The notes under the pieces were generated by a model. It was given only the letters and a program-made list of their open reading frames with translations. It searched no databases and was not told where the DNA came from. The translations under genes were made by a program, and so were the position numbers. Below are positions 42,956 to 52,650 of a stretch of DNA of 64,000 nucleotides, piece after piece; position 1 is the stretch's first letter, and the number at the start of each line of letters is the position of its first letter. Source of the stretch: Oleiagrimonas citrea (GTDB lineage: Bacteria; Pseudomonadota; Gammaproteobacteria; Xanthomonadales; Rhodanobacteraceae); assembly GCF_012395255.1 (NCBI RefSeq), contig NZ_JAAZQD010000003.1, positions 1 through 64,000 on the forward strand, written 5' to 3'.

Positions 42956-45592
42956 TCAGGACGCGCCCGAGGCAATGAGCAGCTGGCTGGCCAGTGCGCG
43001 CAGACGTGCCGGCGAGGCAGGCTTGGCCAGGAAGTGGAGTCCGGCTTCGCGAATCTTGCGGCGAACTTCGGCGCCGGTTTGCGCAGTCAGCACGATCACC
43101 GGCGGCCGATGGTTGAGCCGCGCGTACAGTGCGGGTAACAGTTCGGGGCCGCGGACCTTGCCCAGCTGATAGTCGAGAAGGATCAGGTCCACCCGGGGAA
43201 AGCTCATGTCCTGCAGCGCGTCGGCGCTGCGTGCGACGTGCACGGTGCATGACCAGCTCCCCAGCAGGGTAGCCAGGGCATCGGCATTCTCGCGGTCGTC
43301 GTCGATGCAGAGAATGTGACGCCCGGCGAGCGGCGAGTCGGACGGTGTCTCCACGGAAGCGTCGGGCGAAGATGACGACCCGCGGGAGGGGAATACGCGC
43401 GGCACCGTGACCGCGAACACGCTGCCGTGCTCGGGCCATGACCGCAGGCTCAGCGGATGACCGAGCAGTCCGGCGACACGTTCGACGATCGACAGGCCGA
43501 GACCGGCGCTGCGCTCGTCGGTGTCCAGACCGGTATCGAGTCGGGCGAACTCCTGGAAGATGGCCTGGCGCTTGTCTTCCGGGATGCCGACCCCGGTGTC
43601 CCAGACCTCGATGCGGAGATTTTCACCGCGACGCCGGCAACCGAGGAGCACCGAGCCGCGTGGCGTGTAATGCAGCGCATTGGAGAGGAAATTCTGCAGG
43701 ATGCGCCGCAGCAGGATGGCGTCGCTGCGCACCCAGGCACGCGTGTTGACCAGACGCAGGGACAGATCCTTTGCCTGGGCGATGATGCCGAACTGGCGCG
43801 CCAGGGACTGCAGCAGCGGGGCCAGTTCGATGTCCTCGATCTTCGGCCGGATCACGCCGGCTTCGAGGCGCGACAGGTCGAGCATGCTGCCGAGTTGGTC
43901 GTCCAGTGCCTGCAACGCATGTTCGACGCGCTCCAGCATGGCGTGGTCGTCGGGCTTGTGCAGCGCCTTGTGCAGCGCGCCGGAAAACAGCCGTGCCGCA
44001 TTCAGCGGTTGCAGCAGGTCGTGCACCGCCGCGGCCACGTAGCGGGTCTTGTTGCGGTTCGCGCGTTCGGCCTCGGCCTTGGCCAGGCGCAGCTCGCGCG
44101 TGCTTCGTTCCACGCGCAATTCCAGCGTGGAAGTCAGGGTGCGCAGGGCGCGCGCGGCTTTCTTGTAGGGGGTGATGTCGGCGTAGCTGGTCACGAAACC
44201 ACCGCCCGGCAGGGGATTGCCGCGGATTTCGAGCACCGTGCCGTCCGGACGCTCGCGCTCGTACATATGCGGGCCGCCTTCACGCAGATAGTCCAGGCGC
44301 CGCTGGATGGCTTCCTCGACGTCGCCCGGTCCGAGCAGGCCGCGCTGGGCGTTGTAGCGGAATAGGTCCTCGATCGGCCTGCCGGTTTCAAGTAACCGTG
44401 GTGGAAAGGCGAAGATGTCGGCGTAGCGACGATTCCATGCGACGAGACGCAGTTGCGCATCGACCACACTGACGCCCTGCGGCAAGTGTTCGAGTTGCTG
44501 CGGTTGTCCGCGCGCGGCCGAGAGCGCGGCCTGGACCAGGCTGTCCTGTTCCGAGCGCAGGGCACTGGCGTAATGCGCGACGAGTCGCTCCAGTTCCTCG
44601 CGGGTGCGCTGGCGATCCTGCGCCAGGCGCAGGCGTTGATGCAGGAACATGCCGAACAGGATCACCGGCAGCCAGCCGCCGAGCGTGAGCAGCACCGCAT
44701 GACGGACGGCCGAAACGACCGGCGTCGTACGTGCCAGCGAATGCAGTTCCCAGCCCTGCGCGGGCAATGGCCGCGAGCGCCAGAGCATGTCGTGCTTCTG
44801 CGTCGGCATGTCGAACCGCACCAGGCGGCCGCCGTCAGGCAGGCGCTGCTCGATGTGCATGCGTGCCGCCGGGCGCAGCTTGTTGCCGTACTGTCGGGTC
44901 TGTGCGATCCGCTGCAGCGTGGCGGCGTCCAGCGGCTTCAGCGGCCGGTATTGCCATGCTGCACGATTGGCGAGAAACACGACGCCATGGCGATCGCTGA
45001 GCAGGATGACGTCCTGGCTCGACGCCCACTCGCGGCGGATTTCGCTCAGCGTGATCTTGACCACGATCACGCCGATGCGTCGGCCCGCGTCATCGTGCAA
45101 CGCCTGGGCGATGAAGTAGCCCGGCACCTGGGTGGATACACCGATGGCGTAGAAGGTGCCGTGGTCGTCGCGCATGGCACGCTGGAAATAGGGGCGGAAG
45201 GCGTAGTTGTGTCCGACATTGCTCGAAGGCTGGCGCCAGTTGCTGGCCGCGATGGCGGTGCCGTGGCGGTCGATGAGCGTCAGCGTGGACACGTGCGTGG
45301 CGCCGTTGGTGCGTTCCAGTTTGCGGTTCAGTTCGGCGGTATCGACGCTGGCGGACGGCGCTTCCAAAGCGTTGCGCAACGCCGGGTCCAGCGCAAGCGT
45401 CGAGGGCAGCACGCGGTAGCGGTCGATCAGTCGCTGCAGAGACAGCGCGCGCAGCTGCAGTTGTGCGCCCTGTTGTTCGGACAGCGCGTGCAGTGCTCGG
45501 CGATTCGCAAGCCAGCCGGCCACGAGCGCGCTGCCGGCAATCGCCAGCAGCAGCGCCGAGGCCAGCAGGATGCGTTTGAGGCGTCGATGCAT
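42956..45592 (-). CDS. Hybrid sensor histidine kinase with DctB-type periplasmic sensor
   Basis: It has 878 aa. TM1 is at about 8-27, a periplasmic double-PAS/Cache sensor at 30-295 and TM2 at about 298-318. A PAS domain follows (about 370-475), then HisKA H524 in AVHDLLQPL, the HATPase (EVWDTGVGI, AGLGLSIVER) and a C-terminal receiver (DLILLDYQLG). The sensor contains ASNWRQPSSNVGHNYAFRPY, the pattern of DctB C4-dicarboxylate sensors. The PAS-kinase-receiver part is paralogous to the CrbS-like kinase. Divergent from dctA, so it probably senses C4-dicarboxylates and controls dctA through the LuxR partner. Confidence 0.92.
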   Translation of the reverse strand: MHRRLKRILLASALLLAIAGSALVAGWLANRRALHALSEQQGAQLQLRALSLQRLIDRYRVLPSTLALDPALRNALEAPSASVDTAELNRKLERTNGATHVSTLTLIDRHGTAIAASNWRQPSSNVGHNYAFRPYFQRAMRDDHGTFYAIGVSTQVPGYFIAQALHDDAGRRIGVIVVKITLSEIRREWASSQDVILLSDRHGVVFLANRAAWQYRPLKPLDAATLQRIAQTRQYGNKLRPAARMHIEQRLPDGGRLVRFDMPTQKHDMLWRSRPLPAQGWELHSLARTTPVVSAVRHAVLLTLGGWLPVILFGMFLHQRLRLAQDRQRTREELERLVAHYASALRSEQDSLVQAALSAARGQPQQLEHLPQGVSVVDAQLRLVAWNRRYADIFAFPPRLLETGRPIEDLFRYNAQRGLLGPGDVEEAIQRRLDYLREGGPHMYERERPDGTVLEIRGNPLPGGGFVTSYADITPYKKAARALRTLTSTLELRVERSTRELRLAKAEAERANRNKTRYVAAAVHDLLQPLNAARLFSGALHKALHKPDDHAMLERVEHALQALDDQLGSMLDLSRLEAGVIRPKIEDIELAPLLQSLARQFGIIAQAKDLSLRLVNTRAWVRSDAILLRRILQNFLSNALHYTPRGSVLLGCRRRGENLRIEVWDTGVGIPEDKRQAIFQEFARLDTGLDTDERSAGLGLSIVERVAGLLGHPLSLRSWPEHGSVFAVTVPRVFPSRGSSSSPDASVETPSDSPLAGRHILCIDDDRENADALATLLGSWSCTVHVARSADALQDMSFPRVDLILLDYQLGKVRGPELLPALYARLNHRPPVIVLTAQTGAEVRRKIREAGLHFLAKPASPARLRALASQLLIASGAS

Positions 45593-45761
45593 GAGCGGGC
45601 GGTCGCGTGGACGGAGGCCCCTATCCTCGCATGGCCGAAGACCGGGGCGTGGCGACTAGCCGGAATGTGTTATTCGGTTCCGCCCGTGCCTGGACTACAA
45701 CGTATGGCGTCGGGTGAACCGTGCACGCGGTTGCCCATTCATCGCCAAGCACGAGGGGCTT

Positions 45762-47108
45762 ATGCATAGTTCATCGACAACACGAGCGCGGATCGGCGAA
45801 CGCCGTCCGCTGTACAGGCAGTTGTACGTCCAGGTTCTGGTCGCGATTTTTCTTGGCGCGGTACTGGGCCATTTCTGGCCGGTGTTCGCGGAGTCGCTCA
45901 AACCGCTGGGCGATGCCTTCATCAAACTGGTGAAGATGATCATTGCGCCGGTGATCTTTCTCACCGTGGTCAACGGCATCGCCGGCATGTCCAGCCTGCG
46001 CTCGGTCGGCCGGGTGATGCTCAAGGCCATGCTGTATTTCCTGGGCCTGTCCACGCTGGCCCTCATCATCGGTTTGCTGATCGCGCACCTGGTTCATCCG
46101 GGCACCGGGCTGAATATCGATCCGGCCAGCCTCGATGCCGGGGCGGTGGGGCAGTACGCGACCCGCGCGCATGAAATGAGTCTGACCGGCTTTCTGATGG
46201 ACATCATTCCGGGGACGCTGTTCGGCGCGTTCGTTTCCGGAAACATCCTGCAGGTGCTGTTCATCGCCGTGCTGTTCGGCATCGCGCTGGCCATGGTCGG
46301 CGAGCCTGCGCAACCGGTGGTCCGTTTCCTCGATGCGCTTACGCGGCCGGTGTTCCAGCTGGTGCATATCCTGATGAAGGCCGCGCCGATCGGTGCGTTC
46401 GGCGCCATCGCCTTCACCATTGGCCGATACGGCATCGATTCGCTGGCCAACCTGGCCTGGCTGGTGGGGACCTTCTATCTGACGTCGGCATTGTTCGTGG
46501 TGGTGGTACTCGGCGTGGTCGCGCGCTTGACCGGCTTTTCGGTGCTCTCGCTGCTGCGCTACCTGAAGGCCGAGTTGCTGCTTGTGCTCGGTACCTCGTC
46601 GTCGGAGGCGGCGCTGCCTTCGCTGATGGAGAAAATGGAGAAGGCCGGCTGCAGCAAGTCCGTGGTGGGGCTGGTGGTGCCGGCGGGTTACTCGTTCAAT
46701 CTGGACGGCACCAACATCTACATGACGCTCGCTTCCATGTTCATCGTGCAGGCGACCAACATCCATCTTTCGCTCGGCCAGGAACTGGCGCTGCTGCTGG
46801 TCGCCATGATCAGCTCGAAGGGGGCTGCGGGGGTGACTGGCGCCGGTTTCGTGACCTTGGCCGCGACGCTCTCGGTGGTGCCTTCGGTACCGGTCGCGGG
46901 GATGGCGCTGATCCTTGGTGTGGACCGCTTCATGAGCGAGTGCCGTGCGATCACCAATTTCATTGGCAATGCGGTGGCCACGGTCGTGGTGGCGCGCTGG
47001 GAAGGCGGGCTTGACCGAGATCGCCTGCACGCGGCGCTCGCTTCCGGGACATCCGGTGAACGCGAACGTCTGCCCGCCGGCACGGAAGAAGCCGCCGACG
47101 CCATCTGA
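45762..47108 (+). CDS. dctA: C4-dicarboxylate transporter DctA
   Basis: Sodium- or proton-coupled importer of succinate, fumarate and malate (DAACS family) in the inner membrane. It has 448 aa. It begins [20 protein letters not shown] after a short cytosolic tail; the reentrant serine-rich loop is [18 protein letters not shown] and the conserved core [20 protein letters not shown], then [15 protein letters not shown]. The ATG at 45762 follows GCACGAGGGGCTT; an earlier in-frame start is not needed. Divergent from the DctB-like kinase; no sigma-54 promoter is evident in the 169-base gap. Confidence 0.96.
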   Translation: MHSSSTTRARIGERRPLYRQLYVQVLVAIFLGAVLGHFWPVFAESLKPLGDAFIKLVKMIIAPVIFLTVVNGIAGMSSLRSVGRVMLKAMLYFLGLSTLALIIGLLIAHLVHPGTGLNIDPASLDAGAVGQYATRAHEMSLTGFLMDIIPGTLFGAFVSGNILQVLFIAVLFGIALAMVGEPAQPVVRFLDALTRPVFQLVHILMKAAPIGAFGAIAFTIGRYGIDSLANLAWLVGTFYLTSALFVVVVLGVVARLTGFSVLSLLRYLKAELLLVLGTSSSEAALPSLMEKMEKAGCSKSVVGLVVPAGYSFNLDGTNIYMTLASMFIVQATNIHLSLGQELALLLVAMISSKGAAGVTGAGFVTLAATLSVVPSVPVAGMALILGVDRFMSECRAITNFIGNAVATVVVARWEGGLDRDRLHAALASGTSGERERLPAGTEEAADAI

Positions 47109-47286
47109 GCGGTACGCCGCCCGCCGTACCCGCCCTCCGTTCCTGGCACAGGATTCCGCGACGCAAGCCCGCCGCGGCAGGACCCACTTGCGCGAACGGG
47201 CGCGCTGCGGCGGAGGGCGAAGCGGAACGGCGGATCGAACAAACACAAGGCGCATGCCAAAGCCAGGAAACCTGGGGAGTCGCACC

Positions 47287-48714
47287 ATGAAACGCACGAA
47301 ACGAATCCTGCCCGTCGCGGTGATCGCGGCCCTGATGGGGCTGTCGACGCCCGCTTTTGCCACTGGGCACATCGACAATGACGAGCTGCTGCGCCTGGTC
47401 AAACAGCAGGCCGCGCAGATCAAGGCGTTGCAGGCGCGTCTGGCCGTGATCGAGGACAGGGAATCGCAGCCGTCTACCAGCAAGGACGGTGCCGCGCCGG
47501 TTCATGGCGCCGGAAACACCGCCGCCGCGACCGCCGCGCCGTCGGCGGCCGGGCATGCCGATTCAGTGCGCTGGGGCGGTCATGGCGAGGCCGGTCCCGT
47601 CTTCAGCAGCGACGACGGCTTCTTCACGTTCGCTCCGGCCGGTCGTCTGCTGGTGGACTACACCGCCACGCGCGGTTCCAGTGACCCCGGGCGCAATATC
47701 AACGGGTCCCGGGTCACCGATGCGCGTCTCGGCGCCAAGGGCACGATGGGCGCGCTCGGCTACTACGTGCAGGTGAAGTTCACCGACGGCAAAGCCGGTC
47801 TGCGCCAGGCATACCTGAGTTATTCGACGCCGCTGCTCGGCCACCACGCGGTGTTCTACCTAGGCAACTTCTTCAAGGATCTGGGCATCGACGGCTCCAG
47901 CGCGGCCGCGAACCTTCCCTTCATGTCGCGCGACGCGGCGACCATGGTGGGTGAGCCAGTCAACCGCTATTACGGCCTGGGCATGCAGATGCGCATGTAC
48001 GGGGACAACTGGCATTACAGTCTTTCGGTCAGCGGCGATGCACCGGGGAATGCCAGCAACGGCAGCACGTCCGATTCGGTCGTCTACCTGACTCGCGCGC
48101 ACTGGAATCCGATCAAGACCGATGCCGGGTTCATGCACGTCGGCGCCTGGTACTACTACGAGCATCTCAGCCCGGGCGTCGCCAGCATCAACGACCATCC
48201 GTCCATTGCCCTGGACTTCAACGAAAACCTGGACGTCAAAGCCGGTGCGGTTCCCGACCCGACCCAGGACCATGCCACGGGCTACGAGCTGGGCGGCGTC
48301 TACCGCAGTTTCTGGGCGGTGGGCGAATACGCCCGACGCAGCGTCGATTCGGCCAGTGTCGGTACGGCGCGGCGGCATGGCTCCTCGTTGTCGGCCGGCT
48401 GGATGATCACCGGCGAGAAACCCGGCTTTTCCAGCCGCGGCGGCAACTGGCAGTGGGTGCGGGTCAACCATCCGGTGACATCCGGTGGCTGGGGCGCGTT
48501 CGAGCTTGCCACGCGGGTCGATCATTACGACTACCGAGGCGGTGCACCGTTCGGCGGCGACGGCCAGAGCTACACGCTGGGCGTCAACTGGTACCTCAAC
48601 GACTGGTCGCGCGTCATGTTCAACTACATCCGCTGGCATACCGACAACCGGATCGGCGATACGGGATCGGACTGGGGCCATTCGTTCGGGTTGCGCACGC
48701 AGCTGATGTTCTGA
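47287..48714 (+). CDS. OprO/OprP-type porin with N-terminal coiled coil
   Basis: Outer-membrane channel. It has 475 aa with a signal peptide (MKRTKRILPVAVIAALMGLS). A short coiled coil (NDELLRLVKQQAAQIKALQA) probably trimerises it. The barrel has alternating amphipathic strands ending in a C-terminal Phe (GLRTQLMF). FTFAPAGRLLVDYTA and DARLGAKGTMGALGYYVQVK match the phosphate-selective porin O/P family. The substrate may be phosphate or another anion; next to dctA, a dicarboxylate is conceivable (inference). The start follows ACCTGGGGAGTCGC. Confidence 0.9.
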   Translation: MKRTKRILPVAVIAALMGLSTPAFATGHIDNDELLRLVKQQAAQIKALQARLAVIEDRESQPSTSKDGAAPVHGAGNTAAATAAPSAAGHADSVRWGGHGEAGPVFSSDDGFFTFAPAGRLLVDYTATRGSSDPGRNINGSRVTDARLGAKGTMGALGYYVQVKFTDGKAGLRQAYLSYSTPLLGHHAVFYLGNFFKDLGIDGSSAAANLPFMSRDAATMVGEPVNRYYGLGMQMRMYGDNWHYSLSVSGDAPGNASNGSTSDSVVYLTRAHWNPIKTDAGFMHVGAWYYYEHLSPGVASINDHPSIALDFNENLDVKAGAVPDPTQDHATGYELGGVYRSFWAVGEYARRSVDSASVGTARRHGSSLSAGWMITGEKPGFSSRGGNWQWVRVNHPVTSGGWGAFELATRVDHYDYRGGAPFGGDGQSYTLGVNWYLNDWSRVMFNYIRWHTDNRIGDTGSDWGHSFGLRTQLMF

Positions 48715-48739
48715 CTGCGCATGGCGTGATCGGCGAGGG

Positions 48740-48757
48740 AGGCGGCTGCGGCCGCCT
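48740..48757 (+). terminator. Intrinsic terminator of the porin gene
   Basis: Stem AGGCGGC (48740-48746) with 48751-48757, loop TGCG, followed by the T-rich TTCTTCGTTCTT. Confidence 0.75.
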
Positions 48758-48903
48758 TTCTTCGTTCTTCCCGCAAGCGGCAGGGCGGTTTCGCCGTGCC
48801 CCGGCAACGTTCCGGGCGACATCGGACGTCCGCGAAATGGCGTATCCTCGCCGTACATGTCGGCTTGTCGGGTCGGCCCGTTATCTTTCAGGAGAAACGT
48901 TGC

Positions 48904-49437
48904 ATGAAACGCGCACTGCTTTGTCTGCTTTTCCTGGTCGCGCTGCCAGCGCTCGCCGCGCTGCCCGATGGCGCCAAGGCGCCGATGTTCACGGCCAAGG
49001 CGTCGCTGGGCGGCAAGGTGTACAGCTACTCGCTGGCCAAGGAACTGAAGAAGGGGCCGGTGGTGGTCTATTTCTACCCGGCGGCCTTCACGCCCGGCTG
49101 CACTATCGAGGCGCACGACTTCGCCGAGGCGATGCCGAAGTACAAGGCGCTGGGCGCCAGCGTGATCGGCGTGTCGCACGACCCGATCGCCAAGTTGAAG
49201 AAGTTCTCGGTCAGCGAGTGCCGCAGCAAGTTTCCGGTGGCTTCGGACAAGGACGGCCACATCATGAAGGACTACGATTCGGTGCTGCCGAGCAACGCCG
49301 AATACGCCAACCGCACGTCCTACGTGATCGCACCGGACGGCACGGTGATCTACAGCTACACGGCCATGAATCCGGACAAGCACGTCGAGAACACCCTCGG
49401 CGCGATCCGCGCGTGGCGCAAGGCGCACGCGATGTGA
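48904..49437 (+). CDS. Exported PrxQ/BCP-type peroxiredoxin, copy 1
   Basis: Thiol peroxidase predicted to act in the periplasm. It has 177 aa; signal peptide MKRALLCLLFLVALPALAA. The peroxidatic C66 lies in PAAFTPGCTIEAH, the PxxxTxxC motif. The usual BCP resolving Cys five residues later is absent; C106 (SVSECRSKF) is the only other mature cysteine and the likely resolving residue. CAGGAGAAACGTTGC precedes the ATG. Followed by a paralogue 181 bases on. Confidence 0.93.
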   Translation: MKRALLCLLFLVALPALAALPDGAKAPMFTAKASLGGKVYSYSLAKELKKGPVVVYFYPAAFTPGCTIEAHDFAEAMPKYKALGASVIGVSHDPIAKLKKFSVSECRSKFPVASDKDGHIMKDYDSVLPSNAEYANRTSYVIAPDGTVIYSYTAMNPDKHVENTLGAIRAWRKAHAM

Positions 49438-49481
49438 CCTCTGCGCGGCGACACCGCATGGTGTCCTCTGCGTGACCCGAC

Positions 49482-49501
49482 GGGGCGGCTTCGGTCGCCC
49501 C
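49482..49501 (+). terminator. UUCG-capped hairpin between the peroxiredoxin genes
   Basis: Stem GGGGCGGC (49482-49489) with 49494-49501 (one G-T wobble), capped by a C(TTCG)G tetraloop and followed by ATTTCG. Probable terminator of copy 1. Confidence 0.6.
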
Positions 49502-49570
49502 ATTTCGTCGATCGGGGCGCGAGCTTCGACAGCATGCATCGTTTTGCGCGGTCGCTGCGTATATGCATCA

Positions 49571-49590
49571 GATCGCCGTTTGCGGCGATC
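49571..49590 (+). promoter_or_regulatory. Leader hairpin of the second peroxiredoxin gene
   Basis: Perfect 8-bp stem GATCGCCG (49571-49578) with CGGCGATC (49583-49590), loop TTTG, 28 bases before the ATG and upstream of the ribosome-binding site GAGGAGG. Possible mRNA stabiliser or operator. Confidence 0.35.
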
Positions 49591-49618
49591 GCTTCATTGC
49601 ATCGAGGAGGTTTGCAGC

Positions 49619-50173
49619 ATGAAATACGGAATTTCGTTGTTCGTGGCCGTCATTCTGGTCAGTCTGGCGGGCACGGCGGTCGCAGCGCTGCCGGTTGGCG
49701 GCAAGGCGCCGATGTTCACCGCACAGGCGTCGCTGGGCGGCACGGTCTACACCTACTCGCTGGCCAAGGCGCTGCAGAAGGGGCCGGTGGTGGTCTATTT
49801 CTATCCGGAGGCCTTCACCAAGGGCTGCACCATCGAGGCGCATGATTTTGCCGAGGCGATGCCGAAGTACAAGGCGTTGGGCGCGACGGTGATCGGCGTT
49901 TCGCGCGATGATATCGAGGTCCTGAAGAAATTTTCGGTCAGTGAGTGCCGCAGCAAGTTCCCCGTGGCCGCCGATCCGGACGGAAGCATCACCCGCTCCT
50001 ACGATGCGGTGATGCCGATCCTCCACAAGTACGCGCGGCGGGTGTCCTACGTGATCGCGCCGGATGGCACGGTGATCTATGAATACACGGATCTGAATCC
50101 AGAGCACCATGTGGCCAACACCCTGAAGGCGCTGCGGGCCTGGGATCAGGCCCATGGTCGCGGGAATGGCTAG
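49619..50173 (+). CDS. Exported PrxQ/BCP-type peroxiredoxin, copy 2
   Basis: It has 184 aa; signal peptide MKYGISLFVAVILVSLAGTA. It is a paralogue of the upstream gene: peroxidatic C70 in PEAFTKGCTIEAH and C110 in SVSECRSKF, with the same lack of a CxxxxC pair. Most of the mature domain is near-identical; the two differ mainly around FTPGC/FTKGC, the 93-103 loop and the region after SITRSYD. GAGGAGGTTTGCAGC precedes the ATG. Tandem duplication. Confidence 0.93.
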   Translation: MKYGISLFVAVILVSLAGTAVAALPVGGKAPMFTAQASLGGTVYTYSLAKALQKGPVVVYFYPEAFTKGCTIEAHDFAEAMPKYKALGATVIGVSRDDIEVLKKFSVSECRSKFPVAADPDGSITRSYDAVMPILHKYARRVSYVIAPDGTVIYEYTDLNPEHHVANTLKALRAWDQAHGRGNG

Positions 50174-50179
50174 GCCGAA

Positions 50180-50392
50180 TCAGCAGCAGCCCGATCCAAC
50201 CTGGACGGGCGGGCAGGGCGTGTCGCCGAAGCTGCAGAAAACGCAGCAGTCGCCCGGACGGGGCTTGAGCAGGGTGCCGCAGCCCCTACACGCGTAGAAA
50301 TACACGCAGGCATTGGCCGGCATCGGCTCGGTTTCGGCATGGCCGCAGGCCGGGCAGGTCAGCGTGCTGGTGGCGATCACTCGGTGTTTCAT
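50180..50392 (-). CDS. GDCCVxC-domain mini-protein
   Basis: It has 70 aa with ten cysteines: CPAC (13-16), CRGC and the defining GDCCVFCS, then CPP and a terminal CC. It fits the GDCCVxC-domain (seleno)protein family of small predicted metal-binding proteins; here the variable site is Cys, with no in-frame TGA. Function unknown. It ends six bases from the convergent peroxiredoxin, which may or may not be relevant, and is divergent from prpB. Confidence 0.85.
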   Translation of the reverse strand: MKHRVIATSTLTCPACGHAETEPMPANACVYFYACRGCGTLLKPRPGDCCVFCSFGDTPCPPVQVGSGCC

Positions 50393-50450
50393 GGCCCGAT
50401 CCTAGCGCTGCGGCCATGCCGTTGCGACCGCCCGTCCAGCCGAATGCACT

Positions 50451-50456
50451 ACAATG
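50451..50456 (+). promoter_or_regulatory. -10 element (TACAAT) of prpB
   Basis: TACAAT followed by GGCG lies 32 bases before the prpB ATG. The same TACAATGG string precedes prpD at 57702. The -35 region is weak. Confidence 0.45.
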
Positions 50457-50487
50457 GCGAGCTCGAACCAGTCCACGGAGTATGTCC

Positions 50488-51375
50488 ATGAGTGCACGAG
50501 TATCGATGGGCGCCGCCTTCCGCGCCGCACTCGAGACCGAGAGCCCGCTGCAGGTGATGGGCGCGATCACCGCCTATGCCGGCCTGATGGCCAAGCGCAC
50601 GGGCTACAAGGCGCTGTACCTGTCCGGCGGCGGCGTGGCCGCCAATTCGCTAGGCATGCCGGACCTGGGCATCAGCACCATGGAAGACGTGCTGACCGAC
50701 GCCCGCCGTATCGTCGAAGCTACCAACATGCCGCTGCTGGTGGACATCGACACCGCCTGGGGCGGAGCCTTCAACATCGCCCGCACCATCCGTTCCTTCG
50801 AGCGTGTCGGCGTGGCCGCGGTGCACATGGAGGATCAGGTCGGTCAGAAGCGCTGTGGTCACCGCCCGGGAAAGGAAGTCGTGTCCAAGCAGGAAATGGT
50901 CGATCGCGTGAAGACGGCGGTGGATGCTCGCACCGACGATGATTTCGTCATCATGGCGCGCACCGACGCCGCCGCGAAAGAAGGCATCGACGCCGCCATC
51001 GAGCGCGCCGTGGCCTACGTTGAGGCCGGCGCCGACATGATCTTCCCCGAGGCGATGAAGACGCTCGACGACTACCGCAAGTTCAAGGCCGCGGTGAAGG
51101 TGCCGATCCTGGCCAACCTGACCGAGTTCGGTTCCACGCCGTTCTTCACTGTCGACGAGCTGCGCGACGCCAACGTCGACATCGCGCTGTATTGCTGCGG
51201 CGCCTACCGTGCCATGAACAAGGCGGCGCTTAATTTCTACGAGACGGTGCGCCGCGAAGGTACGCAGAAGTCGGTGGTGCCGACGATGCAGACGCGCGAG
51301 GAGCTGTACGACTTCCTCGGCTACCACGAGTACGAGAAGAAGCTCGACGCGCTGTTCGCCGACGACAACGACTGA
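50488..51375 (+). CDS. prpB: 2-methylisocitrate lyase
   Basis: Cleaves 2-methylisocitrate to pyruvate and succinate, the last step of the methylcitrate cycle for propionate. It has 295 aa. It is an isocitrate-lyase superfamily member with [29 protein letters not shown] (metal Asp), the catalytic loop [11 protein letters not shown] and [15 protein letters not shown] at 50488 preferred over 50482 because GGAG then sits seven bases upstream. Sixty-eight bases before prpC. Confidence 0.96.
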   Translation: MSARVSMGAAFRAALETESPLQVMGAITAYAGLMAKRTGYKALYLSGGGVAANSLGMPDLGISTMEDVLTDARRIVEATNMPLLVDIDTAWGGAFNIARTIRSFERVGVAAVHMEDQVGQKRCGHRPGKEVVSKQEMVDRVKTAVDARTDDDFVIMARTDAAAKEGIDAAIERAVAYVEAGADMIFPEAMKTLDDYRKFKAAVKVPILANLTEFGSTPFFTVDELRDANVDIALYCCGAYRAMNKAALNFYETVRREGTQKSVVPTMQTREELYDFLGYHEYEKKLDALFADDND

Positions 51376-51443
51376 TCTTTCGCGATGAGCGCCGGTCTGA
51401 CCGGATGCTCTTCCAGCCACATGCAAAATACGAGGTTCCCAGC

Positions 51444-52598
51444 ATGAGCGAGAACACCCAGCAGACCCAGCCCAAGGCCAAGAAGTCCGTGGCGCTGTCC
51501 GGCGTTGCTGCCGGCAACACCGCCGTGTGCACGGTCGGGCGCAGCGGCAACGATCTGCATTACCGCGGCTATGACATCAAGGATCTGGCGACCAAGTCCA
51601 GCTTCGAGGAAGTGGCGCACCTGCTGATCCACGGTCATCTGCCGACCTGGTCCGAGCTCAATGCCTACCGCGCCAAGCTCAAGCGCATGCGTGGCCTGCC
51701 GCAGCAGGTCAAGGGCGTGCTCGAGCGCCTGCCGGCCGCGACTCATCCGATGGACGTGTTGCGCACGGGCTGCTCGGCGCTGGGCACGGTGCTGCCGGAG
51801 AAGGACGACCACAATGTCAGCGGCGCGCGCGAGATCGCCGACCGTCTGATCGCCAGCTTCGGCTCCATGCTGTTGTACTGGTACCACTTCCGCCAGAACG
51901 GCAAGCCGATCGAGACCGAGACCGACGATGAGACCATCGCCGGCCACTTCCTGCATCTGCTGCACGGTGAGCCGGCGACCGAGACCCAGGTCAACGCGCT
52001 GGACAAGTCGTTGATCCTGTACGCCGAGCACGAGTTCAACGCCTCGACCTTCACCGCGCGTGTCATTGCCGGCACCGGTTCGGACATCTATTCGTCCATT
52101 ACCGGCGCCATCGGCGCGCTGCGCGGACCCAAGCACGGTGGCGCCAACGAAGTGGCGATGGAGATCATCGCCCGCTATCGCGACGCCGACGAGGCCGAGG
52201 CCGACATCCGCGAGCGCGTGGCCAACAAGGAAATCGTGATCGGCTTCGGCCACCCGGTGTACACCATCGGCGATCCGCGTAATCCGATCATCAAGGAGAT
52301 CAGCCGCAAGCTGTGCCAGGAAGGCGGCAACATGCGCCTGTTCGAGATCTCCGAGCGCATCGAGAACGTGATGATGGAACTGAAGAAGATGTTTCCGAAT
52401 CTCGACTGGTACAGCGCATCGGCCTACCACATGATGGGCGTGCCGACGGCGATGTTCACGCCGCTGTTCGTGATCGCGCGGACCACCGGCTGGAGCGCCC
52501 ACGTGATGGAGCAGCGTGACGACAAGAAGATCATCCGTCCGAGCGCCAACTACATCGGTCCCGAGGATCGGGCGTACACTCCGATCGAGAAGCGCTGA
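51444..52598 (+). CDS. prpC: 2-methylcitrate synthase
   Basis: Condenses propionyl-CoA with oxaloacetate. It has 384 aa ([20 protein letters not shown]...), shorter than housekeeping citrate synthase, as expected for PrpC. Conserved segments are [32 protein letters not shown] (catalytic His), [27 protein letters not shown] (His) and the Arg-rich [16 protein letters not shown]. Same operon as prpB. The expected prpD is 5 kb further on. Confidence 0.95.
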   Translation: MSENTQQTQPKAKKSVALSGVAAGNTAVCTVGRSGNDLHYRGYDIKDLATKSSFEEVAHLLIHGHLPTWSELNAYRAKLKRMRGLPQQVKGVLERLPAATHPMDVLRTGCSALGTVLPEKDDHNVSGAREIADRLIASFGSMLLYWYHFRQNGKPIETETDDETIAGHFLHLLHGEPATETQVNALDKSLILYAEHEFNASTFTARVIAGTGSDIYSSITGAIGALRGPKHGGANEVAMEIIARYRDADEAEADIRERVANKEIVIGFGHPVYTIGDPRNPIIKEISRKLCQEGGNMRLFEISERIENVMMELKKMFPNLDWYSASAYHMMGVPTAMFTPLFVIARTTGWSAHVMEQRDDKKIIRPSANYIGPEDRAYTPIEKR

Positions 52599-52650
52599 TT
52601 CTGCGCAGGCGGCCCGCGACGAGCGGGCCGCCGCTTATCGCGGAGGCACG

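Noticed and set aside
45593-45761. Possible sigma-54 promoter for dctA
   Set aside because: No GG-N10-GC element with the TTGCA box at the right spacing was found on the plus strand.
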